Origin: Dendrocalamus latiflorus
Taxonomy: Eukaryota > Streptophyta > Magnoliopsida > Poales > Poaceae
Assembly: GCA_017311315.1 (NCBI GenBank)
Contig: CM029671.1
Span: 24,866,227-24,930,226, forward strand
Length of the DNA: 64,000 nt
Reading direction: 5' to 3'
The notes under the pieces were generated by a model, which saw nothing but the letters and a program-made list of their open reading frames with translations, did not search any database and was not told the DNA's origin. Below are positions 1-10,015 of the stretch, in pieces. Positions within the stretch are counted from its first letter, which is position 1. Each line of letters opens with the position of its first letter. The position numbers and the translations under genes were made by a program.

Positions 1-466
1 TAATTTAATTTCCATTTTTCTGGCCTTTTTCTCCACGCGAAATGACCTTTTTGCCCTTCCCTTCTTCTTCCTCCTGGCCACGCCGCCGCTGGCCGCGCCG
101 TCGCCTGGCCGCGCCGCCCCTCGCCTGGCCGCGCCGCCGCCGCTCCCTCGCCTGCCCCGCGCCGCGCCGCCGCCGCTCCCTCGCCCGCCCCGCGCTGCGC
201 CGCCGCTCTCTGGGAGCACCTCAGTTCTGCTCCCAGAGAGCGGCGGCGCAGCGCGGGGCGGGCGAGGGAGCGGCGGCGGCGCGGCGCGGGGCAGGCGAGG
301 GAGCGGCGGCGGCGCGGCCAGGCGAGGCGGCGGCGCGGCCAGGCGAGGGGCGGCGCGGCCAGGCGACGGCGCGGCCAGCGGCGGCGTGGCCAGGAGGAAG
401 AAGAAGGGAAGGGCAAAAAGGTCATTTCGCGTGGAGAAAAAGGCCAGAAAAATGGAAATTAAATTA
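1..466. repeat. Long GC-rich inverted repeat (fold-back hairpin)
   Basis: The left arm (1-218) is matched by the reverse complement of 229-466 around a loop of about 10 bases at 219-228. The outermost bases of the two arms match, as do the 18 bases bordering the loop (201-218 with 229-246). The right arm is about 20 bases longer, because of extra copies of a short GC-rich unit. The interior is built from a degenerate CGCCGC/GGCCGCGCC unit. The left arm starts at base 1, so the repeat may extend beyond the window. Open frames across it are a by-product of the lack of stops in GC-rich DNA. It could be a fold-back transposon or an inverted-repeat small-RNA locus. Confidence 0.85.
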
Positions 467-611
467 AAATTGGAAAAATCCTATATTTGCAAGAAGGTGG
501 TGAACTCAGTCCTATATTTACAAGTACAAATAACTTAGTCCTATTTTACAAAACTACTCTCAACTCAGTCCTATATATTCAATTTTCCCAATATATAAGG
601 ATAGGGATAGA

Positions 612-871
612 CTATTGCACAGGCGATTGAATTTTTTTATCTTTCAGTCACCTAAAGTTGCACTTTGAATCACCTGAAATTGCACATATTTTTTTTGGAG
701 GGGGCTGCAATTTTAGTTGATTGAGAGTGCAATTTCAGGTCACCTGAAGTTGCACTCTGAATCACCTAAAGTTGCAACTATTTTTTTTTGAGGGGGCTGC
801 AATTTTAGTTCATTGAGAGTGCAATTTCTGGTGACTGAAACACAAAAAAATTTCAGTCGGCTGTGCAATAG
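612..871. mobile_element. MITE-like element with internal duplication
   Basis: The ends are near-perfect 20-bp terminal inverted repeats (CTATTGCACAGGCGATTGAA and, from the other end, CTATTGCACAGCCGACTGAA). Inside are two head-to-tail copies of a unit of about 93 bp (roughly 647-738 and 739-832), each with a TCACCT-AAGTTGCACT start and a GGGGGCTGCAATTTTAG core. There is no coding capacity. No clear target-site duplication was found, so the superfamily is open. Confidence 0.7.
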
Positions 872-1250
872 CAAAACTGATAAGGATATAGTATGGTCGG
901 AATTAACAGTCAAAGAGGTACCATTTAGCTTTTAGGCGATGTCAATGTCAAAACGAATTATATTTGTAATTAGAGTAGTATATTTCTACATGAAAACATT
1001 GATCATACATAAACTAGAAAAACAAAGAACATAACGCTGCAAGCCAGCAACAGAAAACAATAGTTCACTTTGATTTTGCCTCCAAGCAGAGAGAGAGAGT
1101 GTGTGTGGGGAGAGAGAGTAGAACTATGTACTCGATCTCAACAAAACTACAAACCCCAAAGAATATACCAAGAAGCAGCCTTGAATATAACAAGGTTGAA
1201 TGCATATCCTGAATCAAGTCTAGGTAAAAGGATTAATTAAAGATCTCAAC
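872..1250. other. Intergenic / upstream region of the coiled-coil gene
   Basis: AT-rich sequence with no recognisable gene. A GA/GT-rich run at about 1088-1118 is of a kind common in plant 5' leaders. No convincing TATA box could be assigned. Confidence 0.4.
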
Positions 1251-2126
1251 ATGCATAACTCATCGGCAATGGAAGGCAACGAAGCAGACGAGCCTCTGAG
1301 CGCAACCGCCAGTGTCCTGAAAGAACTGTCGGGGACAAGGGACGAGGTGGATCACGCCCGTGAGGCGGCGGTGCAGGCGTGGCTCGCCTCCATGCCGCTC
1401 GGTGAGGAGCTCGAGAGGCTCCGGGCCGAGCTGGCCGCTGCCAAGAACCGCCTCGCCGCGACGACGGCCGAGATACCGCTCCTCAAGTCGCTCATCGAGT
1501 CCACGAACAGCGCCATCATCGAGAAGCAGGAGGAGGAAGGCAAGAAGCAGGCGACGGTGGAGGATCTCCGTCTCCGCGTCGACCGCGGTCGGGCCGAGCT
1601 CCGGCGGCTGCGGTCGGAGGTCGCCGCGGCGAGGGAGGCGAAGGACGCGCTGGAGCAGCGGGTGTTCATCCGGCGCCAGGCGGCGCGCGCTCTGCATCTG
1701 GCCGAGCGAGCCGTGGCGGCGGAGACCCATGCGCTGGCGTGGTCCGCGAGCGCGGCCGCCGAGCAGGCCGCGCACGCCCGGGGCGACTACGACGCCGCCC
1801 ACCACGACGTCGTCGCGCTGCCGGCGCGGAGGCACGAGGAGCTGCGCAGGGGCGCGGAGGCCGAGGAGCGGAAGGCCGAGGCGCGCGTCGAGGAGGCGGA
1901 GGCTCTGCAGCGCGCTGCGAGGGCGCGCCGGGCAGCGGCCCTGGCGAGGCTGGAGGCGGCGCGCGCCAGGAGGCGGGAGGCCGCCGAGGGGCGCCGCCAC
2001 CGCGACGAGGAGGTCGACAGGCGCGGCAAGACGGCGAGGAGGGCACGGCCGAGGGGCCGGAGCGGGAGGACGTGCCTCGTCGTCAGGAAGCTGGGCAGCT
2101 TCTTGTGCAACGTTGCCAAAGCTTGA
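1251..2126 (+). CDS. Coiled-coil protein, WEB/PMI2-like (DUF827 type)
   Basis: A single-exon 291-aa frame with strong GC-rich codon bias. From about residue 20 to 260 it is almost entirely heptad-like alpha helix rich in E, A, R, K and L (LGEELERLRAELAAAKNRL, then long EA/RA-rich stretches), with a basic C-terminus. The N-terminal SVLKELSGTRDEV-type segment and overall organisation resemble the short WEB-family proteins such as PLASTID MOVEMENT IMPAIRED 2, which act in chloroplast photorelocation. That assignment rests on family resemblance, and any long coiled-coil protein is the alternative. Either M1 or M7 (1269) could start translation. No signal peptide or membrane segment is visible. 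Length is short compared with typical WEB proteins. The long antisense frame over the same bases is a shadow. Confidence 0.6.
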   Translation: MHNSSAMEGNEADEPLSATASVLKELSGTRDEVDHAREAAVQAWLASMPLGEELERLRAELAAAKNRLAATTAEIPLLKSLIESTNSAIIEKQEEEGKKQATVEDLRLRVDRGRAELRRLRSEVAAAREAKDALEQRVFIRRQAARALHLAERAVAAETHALAWSASAAAEQAAHARGDYDAAHHDVVALPARRHEELRRGAEAEERKAEARVEEAEALQRAARARRAAALARLEAARARRREAAEGRRHRDEEVDRRGKTARRARPRGRSGRTCLVVRKLGSFLCNVAKA

Positions 2127-2627
2127 GGCGGGCATTCTGAATCGTGAGAGAGACGTAGCTACGTTCGGTAAGCATATGGTCCATGGAGGTTGCATCTTGC
2201 AGGCCTAGTTTCTCGCTTTGGTGACGACCTGTTACGATCAAACTTGTCCTTGGAATTTTTCATTTCTCGAGTCGGATCATAGCAAGTAATACCGTGTTCT
2301 GAGATCAAGCAAGTTGGTTGATGATGTTCATTTGGTGAACTAATTAAAATGCAGCCATGGGCCAAATGGGCTGGTTAGGCCTTAGAAAGAGACTGAATGG
2401 GCCATATTAGTTTGCATATTCGAAATGGGCCACGAAATAAGTACCGTATACGAAGAGGTACGTATACCGGCATTATTACTGCGTCCGTATATTGTGTTTT
2501 TACCATAGCCATCAGCATCGGCAGTGCAGATTTGCACTGACAATAGTGATCATCCCTAATATAATCACCGGAGCCACTAATCTCGCAAGCCCCTCCTCAG
2601 AAAGCTTCGTAAGCAATTCTGACAGCT
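2127..2627. other. Intergenic, no gene seen
   Basis: The 3' flank of the coiled-coil gene. It has several GGGCCA/TGGGCC words at 2358-2440, but no open frame or element boundary that I can support. Confidence 0.4.
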
Positions 2628-3015
2628 ATGCCCCCTAGCACTGCTTGGATTTCTCTGCCGACTGCCGTTGCCGGCCAACAGGAGTCGGTCCGGTGGCTGG
2701 AGATTGCTAGCAAGCTAAGCTCCTCGCCGTGCGGGACCTGGTGGGCTGCAAGCGCCGCGTGGTGGACGAGCTCCTCGCCTGCCAACGCCTGCTCCCCTCC
2801 GACCGCCCCGATCCCCTGTCGTCCTTCAGCTCTAGCCCGACCTCGACCCCGTCGACGTCAAGCGGTCCTTCCGCAGCCTCGCCAACCTCCTCGCCTCAAC
2901 CCACAACCCTCACCCCCGCGCTGACTCCGCCCTCCGCTCTATGCAAGAAGCCTTCGCCCACCTCTTCGACCCCGCCAGGAAACCCTCCGCTAACCCCCGG
3001 CTCGGCCGTGGTAGG
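2628..3015 (+). pseudogene. Decayed J-domain (DnaJ, DUF3444-type) gene fragment
   Basis: Read across three frames, this stretch gives the hallmark order of plant DnaJ/DUF3444 proteins: an N-terminal ESVRWLEIA segment, then LLAVRDLVGCKR, then LACQRLLPSDRPDP, then PDLDPVDVKRSFRSLANLLA followed by NPHPRADSALRSMQEAFAHL. A frame change near 2717, loss of the usual segment between the GCKR motif and the LLPS motif, a second frame change near 2825 and an in-frame TAG in the joined reading show that it is dead. The J-domain HPD motif is absent. It stops at about 3015-3030, where copia sequence begins, so the 3' part of the ancestral gene has been lost. Confidence 0.8.
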
Positions 3016-3031
3016 CACTAGCCTTGGTATC

Positions 3032-4092
3032 CTACCGTGGCTCCATCGCTCGCTCGTAGGTGTGCAGCTCAGACTTGTAAAGCCCTACAGTCTCCTCCAG
3101 TGAAGCATTGGCTTCATTCTGAGCCGCCTGATCTGCATCAGCAGAAGGAGCGGGCTGGATGGGCGGTGTAGGAATAGGTGAGCAGGGGTTCTCACTAGTG
3201 AGATGACCCCAAAGTCGCTTGCTGTTGAGGTGAATTCTCAAGTGAACCGTCTACTCCCAGAAGTTTGTCTCGTTGAAATAAACAGTGGGGAGCGGGATGG
3301 CGAAGGAGTCGCCGCTGGTAGCCATCTAGAGTAGATCGGCCTAAGAAAACGGAGTCAGGACACCTAGAAATGGCTTGTGTGGGGAATGACTGGGCGATGT
3401 CGACACCGGCCGGCGGTAGCTGGGAGCAACAGTGATCGACTAAGGGCGGCGGTGGCCGGCAGCGGGTCACGCATGGGCTGTGGCGCACCGACGTAGGGGT
3501 GGTCGAGGTAGGCGCCAGCTGGGAGGCCGAGGACGGCATCAGCGGCCCAGGACGGCGGCGGCCAGAGACAGGCCGCACACAGGCGGCAGCGCGCCAGCGC
3601 GGGTGGGCGTGGGCGCGTGCCTGCATGGGAAGGCATGCGGGCGAGGGCGGACATCGGCGACGTTGGTTGGATCTGAGGCGGCGGCGGTGGCGGGATCCGG
3701 GGCCACCCGGGAAGAAGTGACAACGAGCAGGCGTGGAGAGAGGTGAGGAGCCGCCCATGGAAGGAGAAGATGAGGGAGGCGGCCGAGGCCAACGGCGGCG
3801 GTCGAAACCCTAGCCCAAGGGGAACCAGCCCAAGCCCCGGGCTGGGTCACCTACTCTTATGCCAACTCTTGGGCTAAGTCTGTTTTTTTGTGATTTTTCA
3901 TGAATTTTACATAGGCTTTGGTTGCCAGGCCTCGAGTTACAGCTCAGGTAGCCCGAGGCCTGGTTCCGCCACTGTCCTAGTCGAACCTGGGCTCTGATAC
4001 CATGTTGCAATGAGGTTTGCTATATTTGAATAGGCCTTTGACCATATGTACATGTTTTCAAATAGCACCTTGAGGTATAGACATATCTAACA
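3032..4092 (-). mobile_element. Truncated Ty1-copia element (LTR, primer site, gag start)
   Basis: On the minus strand, reading from right to left: a 90-bp LTR-like segment (4003-4092, TG...CA on both strands), immediately followed by a primer-binding site complementary to initiator Met-tRNA (3991-4002, TGGTATCAGAGC on the minus strand). A GC-rich leader follows, then the start of gag at 3325. The gag reading begins MATSGDSFAIPLPTVYFNE and continues into HLNSKRLWGHLT, the usual copia gag N-terminus, with an in-frame stop near 3252. Everything 3' of about 3032 (protease, integrase, reverse transcriptase, second LTR) is missing, and the break abuts the DnaJ pseudogene. Confidence 0.75.
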
Positions 4093-4345
4093 GTTTGTAC
4101 TGGATTCCAACAATTGCCTTCTGCATGTGTACTTTCCCCCAGTTAAGTAGAGTCTATTATGCAAAATTATCTTCTTTAGACGCAAGGGATGCTGAATATC
4201 CTCTATGTGAACTGCTGAACCCTGCATACCAGCCCATGCCATAAGCATCATAAGTTATTTGGGATACTTGTTTGTAACTTGGTTGTATTTCTGTATTGAA
4301 ATTATCCACTATTGAATTTCGTTTCCCTTTTTTCTGTGTGTATGG

Positions 4346-4642
4346 CATGGTTCTAATAATCGGCCGATTATCGGTTTTATTGGCCGTATTGGACCCTTGG
4401 GTAAAATCTCAAACTGGCTCCAAAAAAATTGTTTTGCATGAATTTTTATCAAATATAGAAGAAATTTCCACCAAAATTTGTTTTAAAAAATTTCAGCCGA
4501 TATTTTCAACCGATTTTACCCATTTTTAATTTAAATTTTGATTTGAAAATTTTGGCCCAAAATCATCCGAAATTTTTCGATTGTCGGTCACACTGAATGT
4601 TGTCCTCTTGGTAAAATTTTAAAAGCAGTTTTCGAAACCCTG
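4346..4642. mobile_element. hAT-type MITE, 297 bp
   Basis: The element is flanked by a perfect 8-bp duplication GTGTATGG (4338-4345 and 4643-4650). Its ends are imperfect inverted repeats (CATGGTTCTAATAATCGG and CAGGGTTTCGAAAACTGC). The interior is AT-rich and non-coding. The 8-bp target duplication and CA-starting ends fit the hAT superfamily. Confidence 0.75.
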
Positions 4643-4650
4643 GTGTATGG

Positions 4651-5570
4651 TTCATATCCTCGAGTTTGCATGGACAATCCACCGACTTTTGCTCAATTGA
4701 ATATGCTTGAATTTGAACCGATTTTTACGCTATTTTGTTTCAGATATCTGGATCACTAGAGCTCTCTGCATTTCGTGACATCAGTTGATTGGCTTGACCA
4801 TCAAAGGGGCTGAATAAGAGAAGCGCATGACTCGGTTTAGTGGATATCTGTAGCTTGTGAACTATACTAATTTTCTTTGTTGTTTGCTAAGCTGTTGATC
4901 TCGTGACCTGAAATAAACATGGGCTATGTGTATGTGTCTGCATCCTGTTTTCCATCATAAGCGGAAAATGCTACCAGTGGCTGCTATGTTACTTGTTCGC
5001 CGTGTTAACTTGCCATTGTGACTTCATATCACCATTTGGCTTCTTATCCTCCATTCGTTGTACTTCTTTTGTTGCTGGAATTGTTGGGTTTGTGTTCCGT
5101 GGTGCTGAAGCTGTAGAGCAGCAACTCTCTCCATGTTACCTCCCTGCATATCTTAATCACCAGTTTGTTCAGACAGAATCACCAGTGTTTTTTTTTACGA
5201 AATCTGAATCACCAGTTTTTTAGAACCAAAATCTGAATCACCAGTTTGTTCAGGGCAGCCCATGTACGACGTGGAGTCCGGTGCATGCTTCGGTTTTAAA
5301 CCGTAAATATCCTGTCCAGTGAACCGTCTGATTAAGAACCGACGGCTGTCATTAAGCGATGTCACTGTGCGGATATGGAAGTCGGCGCCTACGCAAACAC
5401 GTCGCAGAGTATTGCTCCCGTCATCCTCCTACCTGGCGCCCACCTCGTCTCGTCGTCGTCGTCTTCTCTCCACTTCACTTGAGCTCTTCTCTTCTGTTCT
5501 TCGCATCGCCGTAGCGTTGCGTTACAGCCGCGGCGCGCGAGGCCTGAGGAGAAGAGGCGGAGGCGGAGAG
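4651..5570. other. Upstream flank of the AP-4 mu locus
   Basis: No independent gene is supported. A short exon-like segment at about 4742-4788, preceded by a TTTCAG acceptor and ending in a stop, may be the last exon of something lost. At 5160-5250 the phrase AATCACCAGT recurs three times with T-runs. The 5' leader of the AP-4 mu locus must lie in the last few hundred bases. Confidence 0.35.
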
Positions 5571-6736
5571 ATGATCTCGCAGTTCTTCGTGCTGTCGCAG
5601 CGCGGCGACCACATCGTCTTCCGCGACTGTAAGATCTGGATCCCGCACCCCGCCCGATGGGGGGGGGGGGTTGATTTCCGTAGATTACGACTAAATTGGT
5701 GCGATCTGATGCTGATTTGGTTGGAATGTGGGGTGGTGGAATGCGTGCAGATCGAGGCGAGGTGCCCAAGGGCAGCGCGGAGATCTTCTTCCGGAAGGTG
5801 AAGTTCTGGAACGACGACGAGGCCGTGGAGGCGCCGCCAGTCTTCGTACGCATCCGTTCCTTTCCCTCGCCCTCTTATTCAGGCTGCAAATTTTGATAAA
5901 CCGTCGTCGAAACGTTGCGGTTTTTCGCGGTATTTTTAAGGTTCTCGTAATCTAAGTTGTGTTGGTGTTAGGCTGAATCGATAGCTGTGTTTGTCGGTTG
6001 TTCGAAACTAGGCTGGCACTGATTCTTTGAAAACGTATGTGTTGAGAAGCTAAATAGCAGACCGCGTTCCAGATAGAAGAGCATTAGCTTATAAATTGTG
6101 ATGAATCGCAGCCTAATTTCTGTTGGGTTGGGGTCATTGTGTCTGCCATGTTTGATTTGTTTCGTGATAGTGTTGCCCTCTAACAATTCTATTGCCATTG
6201 GGTAGTGGATGATTGAGCATTTGGTTTATACATGAGGGGACACTTTTGCGTGTGATATACTTAAGTGCTTCCTAGGACAAAGGCATTAGATGAACTGAGA
6301 TAAAAGTAGGGTTCGTACCTCGTGTGATTTAGTTCGGCAACTTTGCAACTGTTTAGAGCATATATAATGGTATGACGTCAGCTGTTTGTAAAGTTTATCA
6401 CGTAGGACACGAGATGATGTGGAGGAGAGAGAGCATAGAGAATTGGGCCACTCATACAATAATCGATTGTAACACGAGAAACAAGACACTTTGTGTCATA
6501 GAGGAGCTGTTTATAGAGATATGTAAAAAGATAACCAGCTGTCTTTAGTGTCGTCTATAGATGATATGGATGATATTATAGACAACAATTGTCTATACCA
6601 CTGTACATGCCCTTACGAGTAGTGGGAACCAAGCTCATTAAGGAAGGGACCTTTTTAATGCTTGTTCTGCTTTACTGCTTTATGCTTCTTTGGGTAGTGA
6701 ACATGGTTATAGCGTAATGTGTTGTTGGCTCCATAT

Positions 6737-9700
6737 TGTTATGAATAGCGCTTGTATTAATCATGAGGCCAATAGGCTAGTATATATCCATGTACGGTAT
6801 GGCATATATACAGAAAACCCCTCACACAACAGGGTAAACACACAACTATATAATACATATTTAACACCCCCTTCAAAGTTATGATGGATCAACAATAGGA
6901 AGTTTGGAGAGGTGGAAGCTGTGTTGGGCTCTGGTTTGTGCCTTTGTAAAGAAGTCTACCAACTGAAGCTCTAAAAGCACATACTGAAGAGCAACAACCT
7001 GGTCCTGCACCTGTATCCACATATAAGAAGCATCAACACCAATATGTTTTATAAGCTCATGCTTCACCGGATCTTTAGCAATACTAATAGCATCTGTACT
7101 ATCAGATAAAAGAGGAGTTGGTGTAGAAACAGAAACACCAAAACCCCTAAGTAACCACCGTAGCCAAGTAACCTCTGCAATCAACAAAGCTATAGCTCGC
7201 AACTCAGCCTCAGCACACGAACAAGAAACTGTTGTCTATTTCTTAGTCTTCCAAACAATGAGAGAACCACCAAGAAAAACACAATAAGCAGAGAGAGACC
7301 AGTGATCAGAGGGATCACTTGCCTAGGTGGCATAAGAATATACCTAGAACTGTAAAGAGCTGGAGCAAGGGAAAAGAGACGACGAGAGATAGTTCGACGA
7401 AGGTATCGCGTAGAACAAGAAAGAAGATGATTATAGTGGAGCTGAATAGGAGCAGAAACAAACTGACTCAAGATATGGATAGGGTATAAAATGTCAAAAC
7501 GAGTGACACTAAGATAAACAAGGCTCCCAACAAGATGACGATAGCGAGTAAGATCAGTAAGAGGCTCACCATCAGTGGGACAAAGATGAACATTAAGCTC
7601 CATAAGAGTCTCAGCTGTGCGTTGATTAGTAAAAGAGGCATGATCAAGAATATCCTAGATATATTTTTCTTGGGATAGATAGATGCCCTCAGGGGTAGAA
7701 ATAACTTCAATCCCAAGAAAGTAGCGAAGAGGACCCAGATCAGACATGAGAAACTGCTCATGAAGACGATCCTTGATAAAAGTGATGTACTGAGAATCAT
7801 CTCCAGTAATAATCATATCATTAACCTACAGAAGGAGAAGCGTCCAACCATTGAATTAAAAGAGCAGGATCATGAGCACTGACAGAGAAACTAGCTACAA
7901 TGATAACATAAAAGAAACGATCAAACCAAGCACGAGGAGCTTGCTTGAGGCCATAGAGAGATTGGCGAAGGCGACAAACCATACCCTCAAACAGAATACT
8001 CAGGGGGCAAATGCATGTAGATCTCTTCACGCAACTCGCCATTGAGAAAGTCATTCTTGACGTCCAACTGAGAGATAGACCACTGTCGAACAGAGACAAC
8101 AGCAAGAAGAGTGCAAACGGTGGTCATGTGAGTGACAGGAGCAAAGGTCTCATCGTAGTCACGACCATGCTCCTGCTGAAAACCATGTGTGACAAGATGA
8201 GCCTTGTATCGCTCAAGAGAACCATCAGAACAGACCTTAACCTTATAGACCTACTTGCATGTGATAGGAATAACACGCGCAGGAAGAGGAACAAGATCCC
8301 ACGTGCTAATACGCTCAAGGGTAGCAATCTCCTCTGCCATCGCATGTTGGCACTCCTGATGAACAACAGCATCACGGTAAGAAGTCGGTTCAGCAAGAGC
8401 AGAGGCAGCAAAATCAAAACACTTAGGAGACCGAATAGACTGGTGATCGCGAAGAGCATAGTGAGGAGAAGTCGAAGAGGATGACTCATCAGAAGAAGAG
8501 GGCTCATTAGAAGAATCCTCAACTCGCGGACGACGAGTATAGTAGAGAGGATAAGAAGGAACAAGGTCAGGAGTAACCTCGGGAGAGGGTACCGGTGGTA
8601 AAGAAGGTGCCGACTGGGAAGGAGGCACTGGAGAGACCAAAGGCTATAGTAGAGAAGTGGTGATTATAGGGGTAGAAGGAAAAGTCAGGAAAGAAAGTGG
8701 CTCGATAAGAGATGCTGAAGTGGAGGAAGGAGAAGGGTGAGGATAGAAAGGGCGAGACTCATCAAAAGTGACATCCTGATAAATCCGCATCTGTCGGTCA
8801 ACAGGATCCCAACAATGATATCCCTTATGCTTAGCACTATAGCCCAGAAAAATGCACTCAACAAATTGAGCGGTCAACTTGGTGCGCTCATGAGGTGCAA
8901 GAAGAATATAGCACACACACCCAAAGAGGCGAAGACTGGAGTAATCGGCAGTATTGCCACAGAGATGTTCAACTGGGATTCCACCCTGAAGAGCAAAGAA
9001 GGGCTGAATGTTGATCAAAAAAGTGGCAATAGAAACAGCCTCAGCCCAGAAGTGTGGTGGAACAGCAAAAGCAAGCATGAGAGCACGAGCTATCTCAAGA
9101 AGATGACGATACTTGCGTTCAGCCTCACCATTTTGAGTATGAGCACCGGGACAAAAAAAACTGAGAAAGGGTGCCCTGCTCAGCAAGAAAACCACGAAGA
9201 ACTCCCGAGAAGTACTCTCTAGCGGAATCAGCACGAAAAACATGAATAAGAGAGTCAAACTGACTACGGACCATGGTGGCAAAAATTTTGTAGATGGATA
9301 GGACCTCACTACGAAATGACATAAAGTATATCTACGTATGCCGAGAATAATCATCAATAAAAATTATATAATATCAATGGCCTCTCGAAACGAAAGGAGC
9401 TGGCCCTCATACATCAGAATGAATAAGATCAAAAGGACGCTAAGACACTGACTCACTGGAAGGATAGGGGAGTTGAATATGTTTGCCAAGTTTACAACCC
9501 TGACAATTGAGAGAAGCATCACCAAACACAGACTCTAAAAGACCATGACGAAGTAATGAAGACATATGTGACCCACAAGGATGTCCTAAACGATGATGCC
9601 ACTGAGCAAACGATGTGGTGGAGGCTGCAGTAGATGGGAGGCAGTGGTGGAGGCGACAAGACTAACAGGGGCAGCAGAAGATCCTGTCAAGGACGGCAGC

Positions 9701-10015
9701 CTCACGGGCGCGTTCACATCTGCAGGAGCAGGCGTCGGCCAGGTAGTGGATGGAGAGCCGCTGCGGAGAAGAGCATCGACGGTGGCGGGCAAAAAACAAG
9801 ACGACGGCGACTATCGGAGAAGATGAACCTGCAGCGACGACGGCTTGACAGAGAAAAGCCCTAGGTGCACTCTGATACCATGTTATGAATAGCGTTTGTA
9901 TTAATCATGAGGCCAATGAGACAGTATATATACACCTACAGCCCAGGTATGGCATATATACAGGAAACCCTCACACAACAGGGTAAATACACAACTATAT
10001 AATAAATATCTAACA
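6737..10015 (-). mobile_element. Ty1-copia retrotransposon with both LTRs, gag lost
   Basis: The LTRs are 6737-6866 (130 bp) and 9881-10015 (135 bp), each TGTTA...TAACA, with a perfect 5-bp target duplication CATAT at 6732-6736 and 10016-10020. The primer site complementary to Met-tRNA lies at 9869-9880 next to the right LTR, so the element is on the minus strand. A polypurine tract (6867-6880) adjoins the left LTR. Frames on minus give, in order, GAG-pre-integrase (QWHHRLGHPCG... near 9600-9420), integrase (QNGEAERKYRHLLE, 9357-8644), the Y-connected region, reverse transcriptase (LRQSLYGLKQAPRAWFDRF near 8000; VNDMIITGD near 7810) and RNase H (7600-6879), with many stops and frame changes. 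gag is essentially missing, which explains the 3.3 kb length. Non-autonomous today. Confidence 0.92.

Noticed and set aside
42..467. Open frame across the left hairpin
   Set aside because: Composition is R/A/P low complexity produced by the inverted repeat, with no start context or homology.
1260..2195. Long minus-strand frame of 311 codons opposite the coiled-coil gene
   Set aside because: It mirrors a GC-rich codon-biased gene, is rich in R/P/L without domain features, and the plus frame has the coherent coiled coil.
4742..4788. Possible last exon of a lost gene
   Set aside because: Only about 15 codons after a TTTCAG. It is too short to call as a gene.
8011..9222. Plus-strand frames within the copia element
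   Set aside because: They are antisense shadows of the recognisable integrase and linker readings on the minus strand.
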